The position numbers and the translations under genes are program-made. 64,000 nt of DNA from contig JAKZAP010000009.1 of NCBI GenBank assembly GCA_023053575.1, positions 23,231,869-23,295,868 of the forward strand, given 5' to 3'. Each line of letters opens with the position of its first letter. Within the stretch, counting starts at the first letter, position 1. The notes under the pieces were generated by a model. It ran no database searches. It saw only the letters and a list, made by a program, of their open reading frames with translations, and was not told the origin of the DNA. Shown one piece after another: positions 1 through 10,957 of this stretch. This DNA comes from Branchinecta lynchi (taxonomy: Eukaryota > Arthropoda > Branchiopoda > Anostraca > Branchinectidae).

Positions 1-1738
1 CTTGCTACTGAAAACAGGCACTCTTCAGCTGTGTCTGACCGATCCCCCCCACCACCAAAAAAGCTTTCTTTTACAGATATGATTATCAACGAAAAGGTTT
101 GTTAACATTTATCCAAGGCAAATTTTAACATAAATTGATGAAACACTCAAATTTCTTTCCAAAATAACAAAAGGTCCACTGTGACAGCTTTAAGGTACGT
201 TCCGCAGTCCGATATTCGCAGTCGGATGCGAATTTCCTTATTCGCTCCCGAATTCCAACACATAGTAACGGGAATTTCGCTCGCGTATTTTCGGACGCGA
301 AATCTATTCGGACTGTGGGTGCAGACACCTTCCACCGAAAACATAACCCCCCGACCCCACCCCAAATGAACCCCAAGCCATCCACATTAAATGGGGACTT
401 GCATGGAATTGTAGTGCGTCTGGCATGTTTGTGGGTGAGGGCCTTCCTTCTTTCGGGGAACTTCGGCGTCGGGCTATCTTTTCTCTCCAGACCCGAATTC
501 TTCGCTCTCGAAATCCCATGCTCGTGGTTCTTTCGAGTCCCCATATGAGACTGACGTTGCCTGTGTGGTTAGTTTGGAACCGCGAACTTTACACTTGTTG
601 CGTAGAAGGCTCGCAATCTTAAATGTATTTTGTTGTTGTTTTTATGTCTTGTATGTGTAATGGCTCTAGAAGCCGTAGTTGAAGTTAAATAAATAAATAA
701 ATAAATGCCTGGTACACTCAAACTTACGAATCGATTTCTTTGAACTTTATCCCTAGCCATTTGCGCGGAGACAACCAAAGAACCACAGAGACAGAAAGGG
801 ACTAATAGATCTCCGAAGAAGCGATCGGTTCGAAACCTGCGGACCTTTTTTTCTGGCATGAAAAGAGCGATGCCGGAGCGAAACCACTGGGTCTTTCTTT
901 CTGGCCACGAAAGCGGGACGACAGAACCATCTGGTTAGATTTCGCCGAACCTTCAAAGCGGGCCCGAACAGAGAAGGCTTAAAGCACAAGTAGCAGCTGA
1001 TTCAGTTTATGTTTCAATAGTGTTTGTCTATATACCTGACTTCTTTTAAACTGTGCTATGTCTTTTTTTTTAACTAGAAACCCCATTCCGACTGGTTTAG
1101 CCGCGGGCGGCCCCTTTGCTCCTTCAAGTCCCTGTTACACTGATAAAAATTGCACAAACGTTTTTTCTGACCAATGAGTTCCTCCCAGGTTCCGCTTTGA
1201 AAAAAGCCCGACAAGGCAGATGTAAGCATCGGTGTAGTGCCGTTAGGATAGAAAAATGGCACAGGAAGCTAGAAATCTCAGAAATAAGCACGGATAACGC
1301 AATTGGGGACGTACAGTGATCCAGTAATACGAATGAATGAATATGTTTATTTTTCATTTCTACCAAAAATTTCAATGATGAAGTACGAGAAAAGAAAAAT
1401 AAAGAAAAAGGAACAGTGTAGAACACCCACTTCGAAAAAAAGGCTTGTTTTTTACGCTCTCCAGTGGAAGTCAGAAATTCATATTTAAGATGCGATTTAT
1501 AAAAATTGAAGCATAATTAGTGCCCATTGTGCTTAGGATTTTATCAAGACCGCTCGCCTCTAAAAATAATTTTCGTTGAAAAATTTATCCAACCCCACCA
1601 CCTGGGTCGCCGGGGGAAGAGGGGTTAGCCGGAACCCGATTATCTACGTCAAAGTTTATATTTCTTCAACTGCCCCAGCCAGAATGGTGAAAATGAAAAA
1701 ATAACCGCTCTGAAAATGTGCTCATTTATCGAGACATA
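1..1738. other. No gene recognised; (AAAT)n tail
   Basis: I see no convincing exon here. Reading frames on both strands overlap one another and show no family motif or good splice sites. The one clear structure is an (AAAT)n run at 687-706 after a T-rich, GC-poor stretch, of the kind found at the 3' end of non-LTR retrotransposons or SINEs. Confidence 0.4.
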
Positions 1739-2043
1739 GAGCGTGTTCCACCCTTCTAACAATAGTAACTATTAGTTACTATTTTCGTTCCAACCTGGTA
1801 AAAAATTACTTCGCTGACCGTTTCAACCTTCTCGAAATACTAACTAATAGTAACTATGTGCTTACCATTCGTGGGAGCGTAGTAAGCATGGTAACTACGC
1901 ATCTCTGTAATGTGATTCGTCGGATTCACCCGTGGCATAATATTCTGCTGGAAAATAGAAAAACCGTTCGAGCCTTGACGGCTAAAAGCCAAGATTCATG
2001 ACGTCATTCGTAGTAACTAGGGTAAGTTGGGTGGAACACGCTC
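1739..2043 (-). mobile_element. MITE family A, copy 1
   Basis: Terminal inverted repeats start GAGCGTGTTCCACCC and end with its complement. The interior holds near-palindromic TAGTAACTATTAGTTACTA blocks. It is 305 bp and inverted relative to the copies at 13764 and 53414. Flanks here (ATA left, TTT right) do not give a clean target duplication, unlike the other two copies. No coding capacity. A non-autonomous PIF/Harbinger-type element is the best guess, from the 3-bp duplications of the sister copies. Confidence 0.85.
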
Positions 2044-2212
2044 TTTAGGTGAGTGTGGCAATTACAGAATATCTCTGTTGCATTTTTTGAATGAAAATAA
2101 ATGATACTGCTCTACTCAACATTATGCTCTACCGTAAAACCAAGCATGGCACAGTGGACTACCTAGAAGCAGTTATTCCAAAGGGACTTTTAATAGTTGA
2201 AGACTCCAGGCA

Positions 2213-2502
2213 CCCAATGCGAACAGCTTCAAAAACAACAACAACACAGGACAAGTTCTTTGAAGATGATAACGACAAACACAACACCTTGGCAGAATGG
2301 TCGAAAAGAACAGCCATATCACCGAATCATGGAGAAGTTTTTTCGTCTTGGACCCAACTGTCCAAGAGCCAATGCGAACAGCTTCAAAAACAACAACAAC
2401 ACAGGACAAGTTCTTTGAAGATGATAACGACAAACACAACACCTTGGCAGAATGGTCGAAAGAACAGCCAATCACCGAATCGTGGAGAAGTCTTGGACCC
2501 AA
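2213..2502. repeat. Direct tandem duplication, 155-bp period
   Basis: A block starting CCAATGCGAACAGC at 2214 recurs at 2369. The two units share the CAACAACAACACAGG tract and GAAGATGATAACGAC. The second unit differs by small deletions near its end. Because 155 is not a multiple of three, the apparent open frame reads the two units in different frames, which argues against coding. Confidence 0.85.
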
Positions 2503-2599
2503 CTGTCAAGCTAAAAGAAATGTGAACATCTTCTGCCATCATCCAACCGCCTTCCTGCCCATTGCCCAATGCGCCTGCTAATGCAGTAAATTTATTGTT

Positions 2600-2785
2600 C
2601 TTTTCATATTTCATTGTGTATTTCTTTTTTTGCGTTCATTTATCTTTTGATGTTGTTGTAGATTTGTGTACCCTCTCTTTTACTTGTTGAGCGTTCATTT
2701 ACCTTTTTTTCAGTATGTACTGGGCAAAGGCCTTATTACTAGGCTGCATGTAAATGTAAAATTCATTTATTCATTCACTGGTCGA
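2600..2785 (+). repeat. Possible non-LTR retrotransposon 3' end
   Basis: A T-rich stretch contains two copies of GCGTTCATTTA, then GGGCAAAGGCCTTATTACTAG, and finishes in TTCATTTATTCATTC. This resembles the 3' untranslated end and simple-repeat tail of a LINE or SINE. No reverse-transcriptase sequence is attached, so the assignment rests on form alone. Confidence 0.3.
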
Positions 2786-2969
2786 ACAAGCCGAGGGCAT
2801 CAAACTGCTGGAAGGTGCAGAAACACCTTAAGTAACATTAAGGATATGGAACTTCTTCAGAAGAAAAAGCTTAAAATGCAGCCCAATGCCAAGAGTACGG
2901 TACCTTTGGATTCAAGAAGAAAACGACATATTTTGAGGACGTTTTTAGGGAAAGAATAACTGTACTTAC

Positions 2970-3176
2970 CGCTTTTGAGTAGTTGCTGCAGACACTCCCT
3001 CTATCATCTAAACTCTCTGTAGATGCACTTCTCTCAAAATTAGGGGATCTAATGCCCCATCTCACATCACTACTTTTTCTTGCTGGGCTTGTTTCATTAT
3101 AATCTGACGGAACTGGGGAAACTACTGTATCACTATATTCTGACTCCGAGTATCTACTACCCCCAAGCCTATGCAT
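2970..3176 (-). CDS. Candidate internal coding exon, Ser-rich, unknown gene
   Basis: An open frame of 69 codons on the - strand begins MHRLGGSRYSESEYSD and ends CSNYSKA. It is followed directly by a consensus donor GTAAGT (exon edge at 2970). A possible acceptor CACAAG precedes it, with stops just upstream in frame, so the exon would be 207 bp, phase 0 at both ends. The peptide is rich in Ser, Tyr, Glu and Arg (for example FERSASTESLDDRGS), like a disordered cytoskeletal or scaffold protein. The polypyrimidine tract is weak and no partner exon was found. I do not recognise the family. Confidence 0.4.
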
Positions 3177-4811
3177 CTTGTGAGTTGTTCTTCATCACAG
3201 CAAGGTGTTTAACGACCAGGTCATGGAGTTCTAGAAGAGAAACAAAACATCAGGTCAAATCAGATGTTACTCCATCTAAATTCAATCCAATCCAGATTTC
3301 AGTCACCATAATATAGGGAATAGGGGGGCCATACCGAACGATTTTCGCTTTTTTTGCTGCTGGAAGCTTATTTTTTAACCAATATACTCGGTTTTTACAG
3401 TCAAGGGAGAGCAGACACTGGGCATCCTATGCTGAATTTACGAAAATTTTAGGAGTAAAGGTAAATTTGGTATAAAAATCGAAAAATGATAACTAAATTT
3501 TCAGTAACTAATATAACTGTTAAACTTGACGAGCTGCATAGGAATCTGTCGGTCGCTGCATTTTCTCCACATCACGGTCTTGTCCGTTTGTTTGAAGTGT
3601 AATCTGTTTGATGTGTAAAGTTGTATGCTAATTTTAAGTTGTGTTTCTTTCTTTTCTTTATGTACTCCACTATTTCTATTTTATAGAAGTGGTTAAATAA
3701 AAATATTCATTCATTCATTCAAACCCTTCGCAGCCCTAAAACCAGTAGACTCTCAGTCGTTCGGGATAGCCCCCACCAGGGGGCGAAAACGGAAGGGGTA
3801 GGGGCCAATACGGACGGGTTAAAAATTTCAGCTTTTTATTTGAAAAGCAACGTAGAAAACACAAAATGACCAGATTTTCAACAATATAAGCATAAATGTG
3901 CACCCTCATCACCTTACATTATAGGCAGAAAGGTCGTATCCGATTACTAGGCCTCTCACTGACCTTTCATTCCTCCTGTGAACTGAGGGACGTTCGTTTC
4001 TAATTTTTACGATTTCTCCTGCATAAAAAATGGCAGAATTTAGCTTAAGCTTAAGTGGTGACATATAAACCTCAGAATATGCAAAGTTGAAGGTCGTAGT
4101 TATCTTTGGTCAACAAGGGGCGAAACCGAACGCTCAAAAACACATTCGGAATAGCCCCTTCATTTTCGTTCAGAATCGCCCCAGACAGACACAAAAAAAC
4201 TAAATGGCGGCCGTGGTCAAACCCGCCGGCCCAATCACAATGAAAATCACACAGGCTCAAGAACAAATACTAGTCTTAACGACTGCAAAAACACCGAATT
4301 TTTGCTATCACAATTATTGAGTTATCTTTCACAGACCTGCTATGTCCAGATTTCCAGCGAGAGCAAAAAAATTCATGGGCTCCCAAAACTTCGTTCCTCC
4401 ACACAGTACAGTTCTATATAAAATTTCGGATGACTTCCAGAGAAATTACTTGCTTATTTTTGTTCTGTCCCCAATCTCCAGACACTCCGCAACACACCAT
4501 CTTCTGTCAAACTTTGAACAGTCCAATAGTCCAGTTACAATGAAAAAGTACTAAATCTGAAATTTCTTAGACCATTTCTGTGTTTTTAAAGGTTTCCGGT
4601 ACTATTCTCTCGAATATTTGGGACTTTCTAACAATCTATCCTATCAGTGAAGTATAGTAACTGTACTGCCTTTCCTTTATAACCATGGTCAAAGGCTGGG
4701 GCATGCTTTCAGGGTCTATATCAGTCAACCACAATTTATTGTTGTGTACAATTTTTCGTTCTGTGAAATTATCTGTACAGTGATGGGTAAAGTGAAGGAT
4801 TATAATTATAA
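3177..4811. other. No gene recognised; (TTCA)n tail at 3705-3722
   Basis: Two patches about 450 bp apart share wording such as CCATACCGAACG, CCAATACGGACGG and GGAATAGCCCC. They may be the ends of an eroded element, but I could not match termini. The stretch 3590-3722 ends in a (TTCA)n run after GTTAAATAAAAATA and looks like a retrotransposon tail. No supported exon. Confidence 0.35.
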
Positions 4812-5200
4812 TGGCTGGGTGAAAGCTTCTGCGCTTTCCCAGGGAATTGTGTAAACTGTAAATAGACACAGAATTCAGAATCGTAAAATAATCACAGATT
4901 TGTACATATATTCTTATAACACGCACATTTTAATATTTGTTATTTTATTTTAATTTGTTTGTCGTTTCAATCAGCATCGTTCTTCTGGTTTTTAGTTACA
5001 TATTGTTGTATGTTTTGTTGGTTCCGCATCACTTTTCTGTTGGTATTGTGTTGGATTTTATGATTTAGTTGTTTGTTTTTTTTCGCTGAGGATGGTTTGC
5101 CGAAAGTGCAATCGAAATATCCGAGTTTATATTTACCCTCACACATCATCCTAGAGGGATAATTAGCTGATCAAGAAAAAACACAGGAAATCACAGTTTT
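4812..5200 (+). repeat. Interspersed repeat family L, copy 1
   Basis: This stretch matches 56150-56530 in inverted orientation. Shared landmarks are GGGAAAGCGC, the GTTCCGCATC segment, CTGAGGATGGTTTGCCG, CGAAATATCCGA and TCCTAGAGGGATAATTAGC. The CTGAGGA...CGAAATATC part resembles the hammerhead-like motif of family K but fits the core less well. No protein is encoded. Confidence 0.75.
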
Positions 5201-6085
5201 CTATTTCTTTTAACCACAACCCCCCAATTTTGTGACACCATACCCTAAGCCAAACACTGTATACTCCAACCCAATAAAATATCAATAATTTGAGTAAAGC
5301 TCAGAAAACAACCAATCAGAGCTCATTATAGTAGAGAAGGTCAGGGTTAGATTACCAAAAGGTATCAAGTATTTGGCAAAGGGTATTAGGCATAGGATAT
5401 GCCAAACACTAGTGGCGTTTTTCCGCGATACAATTGTGGGCTACATCCTTCTGAGTGTTTGTCGCGGAAACACAGTTGTGTGCCACACAGTCGAGCGACA
5501 AGTTGAAATTCCCAGAAATGCCTGTTTGAGTGTTTTTAGGGCGGTAATTTCAACCACTGAAAATAAAAATAAAATTCAGATAATATCTCAACAAATAGAA
5601 CTTAAGACTTTCTTCCCTACCATTCTGTGCAAAAAGGATGCTCAGATTTATATGTACATGCTTCAGAGAGTAGTTAATTTTATTGTTTTGACATTGCTGC
5701 CAAATTTGAACTTCCTGCCAGAAATGAGCAACAAAATCAACAATCACCAGTTGTTTGTCAAATTTGGGCCACAAAATCTTAGCTGCATTTGTTGCACTCC
5801 GAGCTGTCTCTGGTGCAGAGCAAAATTGCTCTAGGGAGTATGGACAAGCTGTATGCTTCCCATGTATTGAAAATGGGTCATAGTCACAGCTCCTCCAATT
5901 ACGCTCAAGGCATTCAAGGCGTTAAAACTTCAGCGAGCTGTCTTTTCGTGCAGGGGCGGGTTGAGAAAATTGTAGCACAGCTACAATGCAGTGTGGACAA
6001 CGAGGAAACAGGAGAGTTTTATTTTGTGTTGCAACAATGCAAGTTATTCAGGAAATGTGATATTGATAAGTGCATTTTATGCAGC
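5201..6085 (+). other. Unassigned; open frame 5789-6087 runs into a B element
   Basis: A + frame (5789 onward) encodes about 100 residues, including the stretch VDNEETGEFYFVLQQCKLF and two Cys-x-x-Cys-like pairs near its end (CDIDKCILC). It is then interrupted by the B element at 6086. Composition is plausible for protein, but I recognise no family and see no clear acceptor. It could be a broken exon or transposon remnant. The preceding 5400-5560 part is also open in one frame without motifs. Confidence 0.25.
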
Positions 6086-7510
6086 TTTTTGGGATCCCAA
6101 AACGTAAGTGGAGGGATACCTATGACATCGCAAAAGTTGTCCGTCTGTCCGTCCGTCCGTCCGTCCGTCTGTAAGCACGATAACTCTCGAAGGGAATGAG
6201 ATATTTTGATGAAACTTGGTGTGAGGGTTCGTTGGGTCGTCGGACCAGTCAAGTTCGTAGATGGGCTTTGTAGCTCTACATTTAGGGGTGGGGGAGGGGA
6301 TTCAAATTAAGGGACAAACAAAATATTTTGAAACAGCTAATGTGATAGTCGATGATGGGGTAAGAAGACATGCTGAACACGATGGTGAAAACCATTTTGT
6401 CGTCGGACATGTAGTTCGCCCGGAATCCGGACAAAACCGGAAAGTTTGTCGAAAGTACAAGTTTTATTTGAAGTTGATTATATGTTCGATTTAGGGGTAG
6501 GAAGACATGCTGAAGACGATGGTGTAAATTATTTTCTCGACGGACAAGTATTTCGCCCGGAATCCGGCCCAAACCGGAAAGTTTGTTGAAAGTAAAAGTT
6601 TTATTTGAAATTGATTAGATGTTCGATTTAGGGGTAGGAAGACATGCTGAAGACGATGGTGAAAACTATTTTCTCGATGGACAACTATTTCGCCCGGAAT
6701 CCGGCCCAAACCGGAAAGTTTGTTGAAAGTAAAAGTTTTATTTGAAGTTGATTAAATGTTCGATTTAGAGGTAGGGAGACATGCTGAAGACGATGGTGAA
6801 AACTATTTTCTCGACGGACAAGTATTTCGACCGGAATCCGGCCCAAACCGGAAAGTTTGTCAAAATTAAAAGTTTTGTTTGGAGTTGATTAGATGTTTGA
6901 TTTAGGGCAAGAAGACATGCTGAACACTTATGTGAAAACAAGTTTCTACCCGGACATGTAGTTCGTCCGGAATCCGGCCAAAACCGGAAAACTGTTGGAA
7001 GTCAAAGTTTTATTTCTAGTTGATTAGACAAGCGATTTAGGGGTAAGAAGAGATGCTGAGTCCCTGTGTGACAATCGTATTTTACCCGGACATATAGTTC
7101 GACCGGAATCCGGCTGGAATAGGAAAATTTGTTATAAGCTAAATTTCTATTTGAAGTTGATTAGATGTTCATTACTGGGGAAAGAAGATACCCTGATTTC
7201 GTCTTTGAGCTTTCTTTTTTCGCCGGACAAGTAGTTCTGGAGTTCGGCCGGAACCCGGAAATTGGCAGAAGTGGCAGGAAGTTTTCGTCAAAACAGATAT
7301 GACTTATAGGGGTAAACACACATGCTGAATCCAAATCTGAACTTGGTTTTCTCAGGTGATTAGCTATTTGGCCTTAATCTGTTTCTGAATTTTAATTGTA
7401 AAAATGTTCAAGGAGTCTGGCGAAGACTGGATCTGGCTAAGACAAGACCCAGTTGTCTGGATCAGATATTGAATTTTTGGGATCCCATCGAAACCTTTGG
7501 TCTTGTTATT
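6086..7510 (+). mobile_element. Element family B, copy 1 (Helentron/HINE-like)
   Basis: The left end carries the palindrome TTGGGATCCCAA, then a CCGT microsatellite (6143-6172), then GATAACTCTCGAAGG and GATGAAACTTGG. The middle consists of units, three of them spaced exactly 137 bp (GATTTAGGGG or GATTTAGAGG starts at 6488, 6625, 6762), followed by more diverged units to about 7300. The right end repeats TTTTTGGGATCCCA, then ACCTTTGGT and CTTGTT. No open frame encodes a Rep/helicase, so it is non-autonomous. It is nearly the same sequence as the copy at 26942. Confidence 0.85.
6350..6900 (+). repeat. 137-bp tandem units inside B copy 1
   Basis: Each unit holds GACATGCTGAAGACGATGG, TTTCTCGACGGACAAGTA, a Pu/Py-balanced CCGGAATCCGGCCCAAACCGG block and TTTATTTGAAGTTGATTAGA. 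CCGGAATCCGG is nearly palindromic. The short frames seen antisense to these units (starting MGRIPGE) are a product of the repeat. Confidence 0.85.
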
Positions 7511-8454
7511 TAAGCAAAAGAACAACAAAAATTAATATTATCAGAAACTTATATATAATATCTTGTGTTACCTATAAGAGCCTTAGGAACAAATTTATTA
7601 CGCCACAAACTTAATACCAAAAACGAAACCTTTAAACATTACTCGAAGTATTGCTCAATAGAGAAAAGTGGATAAATGGCTATTTACAGATAAAAAAAAA
7701 ACTTTGTGATACCTATGAGAGCCTTATAAATTGATTGCGTTAGGAACAACTTGATGCCGCCACAAATCTAATAGCAGAAAACACAACTTTCAAACTTATC
7801 AAAGAAAACTAAAAACCTGAAGACGGAACAACTTGAAGACAGGAATACCTTGATGACGTCAAAAGACAACCTAGATAATTTCAAACTCGAACTGGAGAAA
7901 GACTATTTACAGTAAAAATCAGACCGTTTCATACCCATGCATGAATTTATAGGCTTTTCCCTCTGATCTATGTCTTTTTGTACTTTTTTGTGTGACCCGC
8001 TGGAACCACCCCTCCTCCGAAGGCAACACACAATTTACAATTTACTATCACCAAAGAATCTTATAGTATAATCGATGACATCCCTTGTGAGGCCTCTGGC
8101 AATCCCCAATCCCCTAGGAATTATCATGAAAGCAGTTACATTGTTGCACCAGTTCGATTTCATATTATTAACCCTTTTGTTTGGACACAACCAAGCTTGC
8201 TATAAAGATCCTACTAGTTGGCAAATCCATATAGAATTACACCAGAAGGCAAAGATAATAAATGAATTTACTTGTCTTCCAGTATCTTATGTAGTCTCAC
8301 ACGTCGTGAAGCCATGTTCCTGTAAGTTGTGGAGCAGCCTTTGAACAAACAACTTTTTCCCATTTTATCATGGGCAAGGCCTACAACTACAACTTCACTT
8401 CTTCACAAATTCTGCTGCCTCAAGTCTCAATCTATCACGACCTGATAAGCTCAT
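7511..8454. other. No gene; fragment of family I at 7950-8000
   Basis: Mostly A-rich sequence with two related stretches (ACCTATAAGAGCCTTAGGAAC near 7570 and a similar one near 7713), suggesting a decayed internal duplication. A 50-bp piece, TTTATAGGCTTTTCCCTCTG and what follows, matches the interior of family I. No exon signal. Confidence 0.4.
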
Positions 8455-8610
8455 TCTGAGCTCCGCACGGAGCCAGCATCGGTGGAAGACTAAATGAGTT
8501 TCAGTGGGACCGGTATTCTGCTACTTGTGGCACTACAATTCGACTCTGTGTCACTTTATAAAAGTTTTGTCCATACTCCCTGGAGTTATTTTGCTCTGCT
8601 CTGGTGTTAT
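8455..8610. repeat. Fragment of foldback family N
   Basis: GGAGCCAGCATCGGTGG, TGAGTTTCAGTGGGACCG and GTTATTTTGCTCTG match one arm of the foldback element at 46504-47200. Only about one arm is left. Confidence 0.6.
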
Positions 8611-9819
8611 ATCACCAGTGTCTGGTTCTTCTCTTATAACGCATTATCTGGTTCACCAGTGAGTTGATGAAAATGTGCTAGCTCCTCTCTGAAGCCAGGC
8701 TCCCGCGCAGGTTCTGGTTAGTCCGCACCGGTGAGGTAAAACCGGACATTGGTTAGTTTAAAAATGGGTTATAAGACTGGTCAGTAGTCATCACTGGATA
8801 CAAAAACGGCTTGTAAGAAAAACTGGATGCCACCGGTGAGAACTCTTGTGACAAAGAATGCAGCTCTTGTTTTTCGTGGAAACCCACTTGTGGGCCGGAG
8901 AAAAGAACATAGAGACGCTCTTTTCGAGTAAAAAACAAACCCACAAACTCTTTTGTGGAAGCTCGGAAAAATGCCTTAGGTATACCCATTCTTTGGTAGA
9001 GGGTATCCAAAAATTAGGGATTTGTGTTTGACTAGTCCAGACGGTTGAGACACCCTGAATGGAGCAAAAATGAAACAAGAGACAGAACTATCAAAGGAAA
9101 TCTATTTTGTCCAAGGGCTGATTTCAAGATTCAGACGACATCTGGTAAATCAGGCATACAGGAGTGCTGCGTGAAGCCGCCACCCTAAACTCCTATTTTT
9201 GGGAAATGACTTAGGGAAAAAGAGTAAAGGTTGAGATAAAATTCAGTGGAGTATCCTGAAAGGAAGCTTAGAACCTTCACTTTCTGCTGGTACCATAGTT
9301 TACTTGTAATTGTTCAAGGCTAAGCTGGAGAACACGAAAGAATATAGGCACCCAAGTGATCATGAAGTCGCCCACTTTGCTAAAAATAGTTTTTTGCTAC
9401 ATGGTGAAGTTAGAGGCCAGCTGTTTGGTCAGAGAGGTTCCTTGACCTTTTGCAAATAACAAAATTTGCTGTTTTCTTGGAATTTGCATGATTTTTCTGG
9501 GGGTGGCAGCTTCATGATCCAAGGTGGCAGGATCATGTACCATGGCCAATTGGGGGGTGGGCGGTGCCATAGTAAGGGCAGCTTCATGCGACACTCCTGT
9601 AAATCAATGATAAATATTCCTTCAACTCTGACTGCAAAACATGTTTGACACTGTAAAAGGTATAAGATAAGTCAGATAAATTTTTCTAGATCCGCTATTC
9701 TTGGGAAGGATTTTGCAATGAATAACCAGATTAAATGATTTTGGGACATGTTGATTTTGGGACATCGGTTTTGCGATCATAAACAAGTCCTCAATCTTTC
9801 GGCATGGTGCCCAATTCAG
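8611..9819. other. No gene recognised
   Basis: Overlapping short frames on the - strand (8753-9078) have no motif and no splice sites worth calling. Nothing else is supported. Confidence 0.4.
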
Positions 9820-10170
9820 GGGCGTCACGACTGGGGGGGGGGGAGGGAGGGGACGCCCCCCCCCCCCAATGCCGTCGGCCAGTCGGTAAAAATAACCGAG
9901 TCGGTGCGAAGCGCCGCGATTTTTCGTCAAAACAGTTGATTTTTTTCACCGGCGATAGTCGGTTTTTCTGAAAATTGGTCGATTTTTCGTCAAAATAGTC
10001 GGTTTTTATGAAAATAAGTAGATGTTTCTGAAAATCAGTCGATTTTTTTTCAATAATGTCATTTTTATTGTTGAAAACAGTAGTTTTTTCTGCAGAAAAA
10101 GTCGGTAAAGTTTTCAGCCAGTCGGTAAATTCCTCGTCCCCCCCCCCAAACATTTTGGCTAGTAACGCCT
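9820..10170. mobile_element. Family S element, copy 1
   Basis: It is bounded by GGGGCGTCACGA on the left and TAGTAACGCCTC on the right, an inverted GGCGT(T/C)A. Next come C- or G-runs and GGCCAGTCGGTAAAAATAACC, GAGTCGGTGCGAAGCGCCGC, then degenerate units of roughly 20-30 bp around GTCGATTTTTCGTCAAAA. Antisense, the units read as a Lys/Asn/Phe-rich pseudo-protein (to 10198). Other copies are at 14340, 28516, 31025, 41115 and 45595. Confidence 0.8.
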
Positions 10171-10922
10171 CTGGCCCCATTTGGTCAATTGTCAGCAATA
10201 ATCAAATACCATAGTAACTGCAAAAGCTACTGTTAGTCTTCTTGTGTCCTTACGTATGAAAGAGTATCTGCATAGCTTGAAGCTTTCAGTCAAGTTTGTG
10301 AGTTGTGTGACTGGCAAAACTTGACACAGACAAAAAAGTGCTAAAAAAAACTAGTAACAAAATGTAACAATGGAAAAAGGAGAGTTCAGAAGAATATAAT
10401 TCCATAAGGGAGCAAGGGATAACATAAAAGGCAGAATAAGTAAAAGTAAAAGTGTTCCTTTTGGCTTTAAATTTTTAAGCAGTTGGTCAAAACTGAATAA
10501 TTATTCTTTGACTGATCTAGGAAGTTTAGTTCTTACTTTAGACCTAGGCACTTGCCTCTCAATTTCCAAACAGAAACACAAACAAAACAAAACAAGCTGC
10601 TTAGCAGGTTGTAATTTTCTCACCTATATATCGGTTAATAACACATTCAAAATGTGATTGACACGGGTCCGCAAGGTTCTTAAAAAATATTTTTGGAATT
10701 GTACCTGAAAATTTTGAGTTATGACATTGATTGATTACACACCTCTACTTTGTGAATGAACGAATTTGATAAAGAAAAAGCTGACGATTTGACTCCCCAT
10801 TGATATGTCCGAAACAAAACTTCTTGTCAAACAGGGAATAAACATCAGTTCAAGAAGAAGAAGAAGGGAATTCCTTGGGTATTTGTAATTGCAAATCATT
10901 TGTTTTTGTTCCTGAAATTATT
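10171..10922. other. Upstream of PSMB1; no other gene
   Basis: The stretch 10270-10400 resembles the end of family Q (TGACTGGCAAAACTTGACACAG). The rest is A/T-rich and presumably holds the PSMB1 promoter and leader. I see no TATA box at a convincing distance and cannot place the transcription start. Confidence 0.35.
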
Positions 10923-10957
10923 ATGGCCAGGTGGAGCCCGTATAGTGATAATGGAGG
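10923..10957 (+). CDS. PSMB1: PSMB1 exon 1 (start, residues 1-12)
   Basis: Encodes [11 protein letters not shown] plus the first two bases of Gly12, then donor GTTAGT. The frame is open upstream to 10785 but has no other [12 protein letters not shown] is the conserved start of mature beta-6. CAG at 10928-10930 follows a T-rich run and could instead be an acceptor in the right phase, so the first eight bases might be intron. Confidence 0.85.

Noticed and set aside
2091..2525. 144-codon + frame
   Set aside because: It spans a 155-bp tandem duplication whose two units are read in different frames, which is not expected for a duplicated coding segment.
6143..6172. CRISPR-like direct repeats
   Set aside because: A simple CCGT microsatellite and 137-bp contiguous units without spacers; no cas genes.
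6282..6709. Repeated MGRIPGE... frames antisense to B units
   Set aside because: Each copy is one 137-bp unit read in the same frame; no start context, no splice sites, and the frame is not kept in B3, B5 or B6.
9791..10198. 135-codon - strand frame rich in Lys/Asn/Phe
   Set aside because: It lies inside family S and only reflects the repeated TCGATTTTTCGTCAAAA unit; other S copies break the frame.
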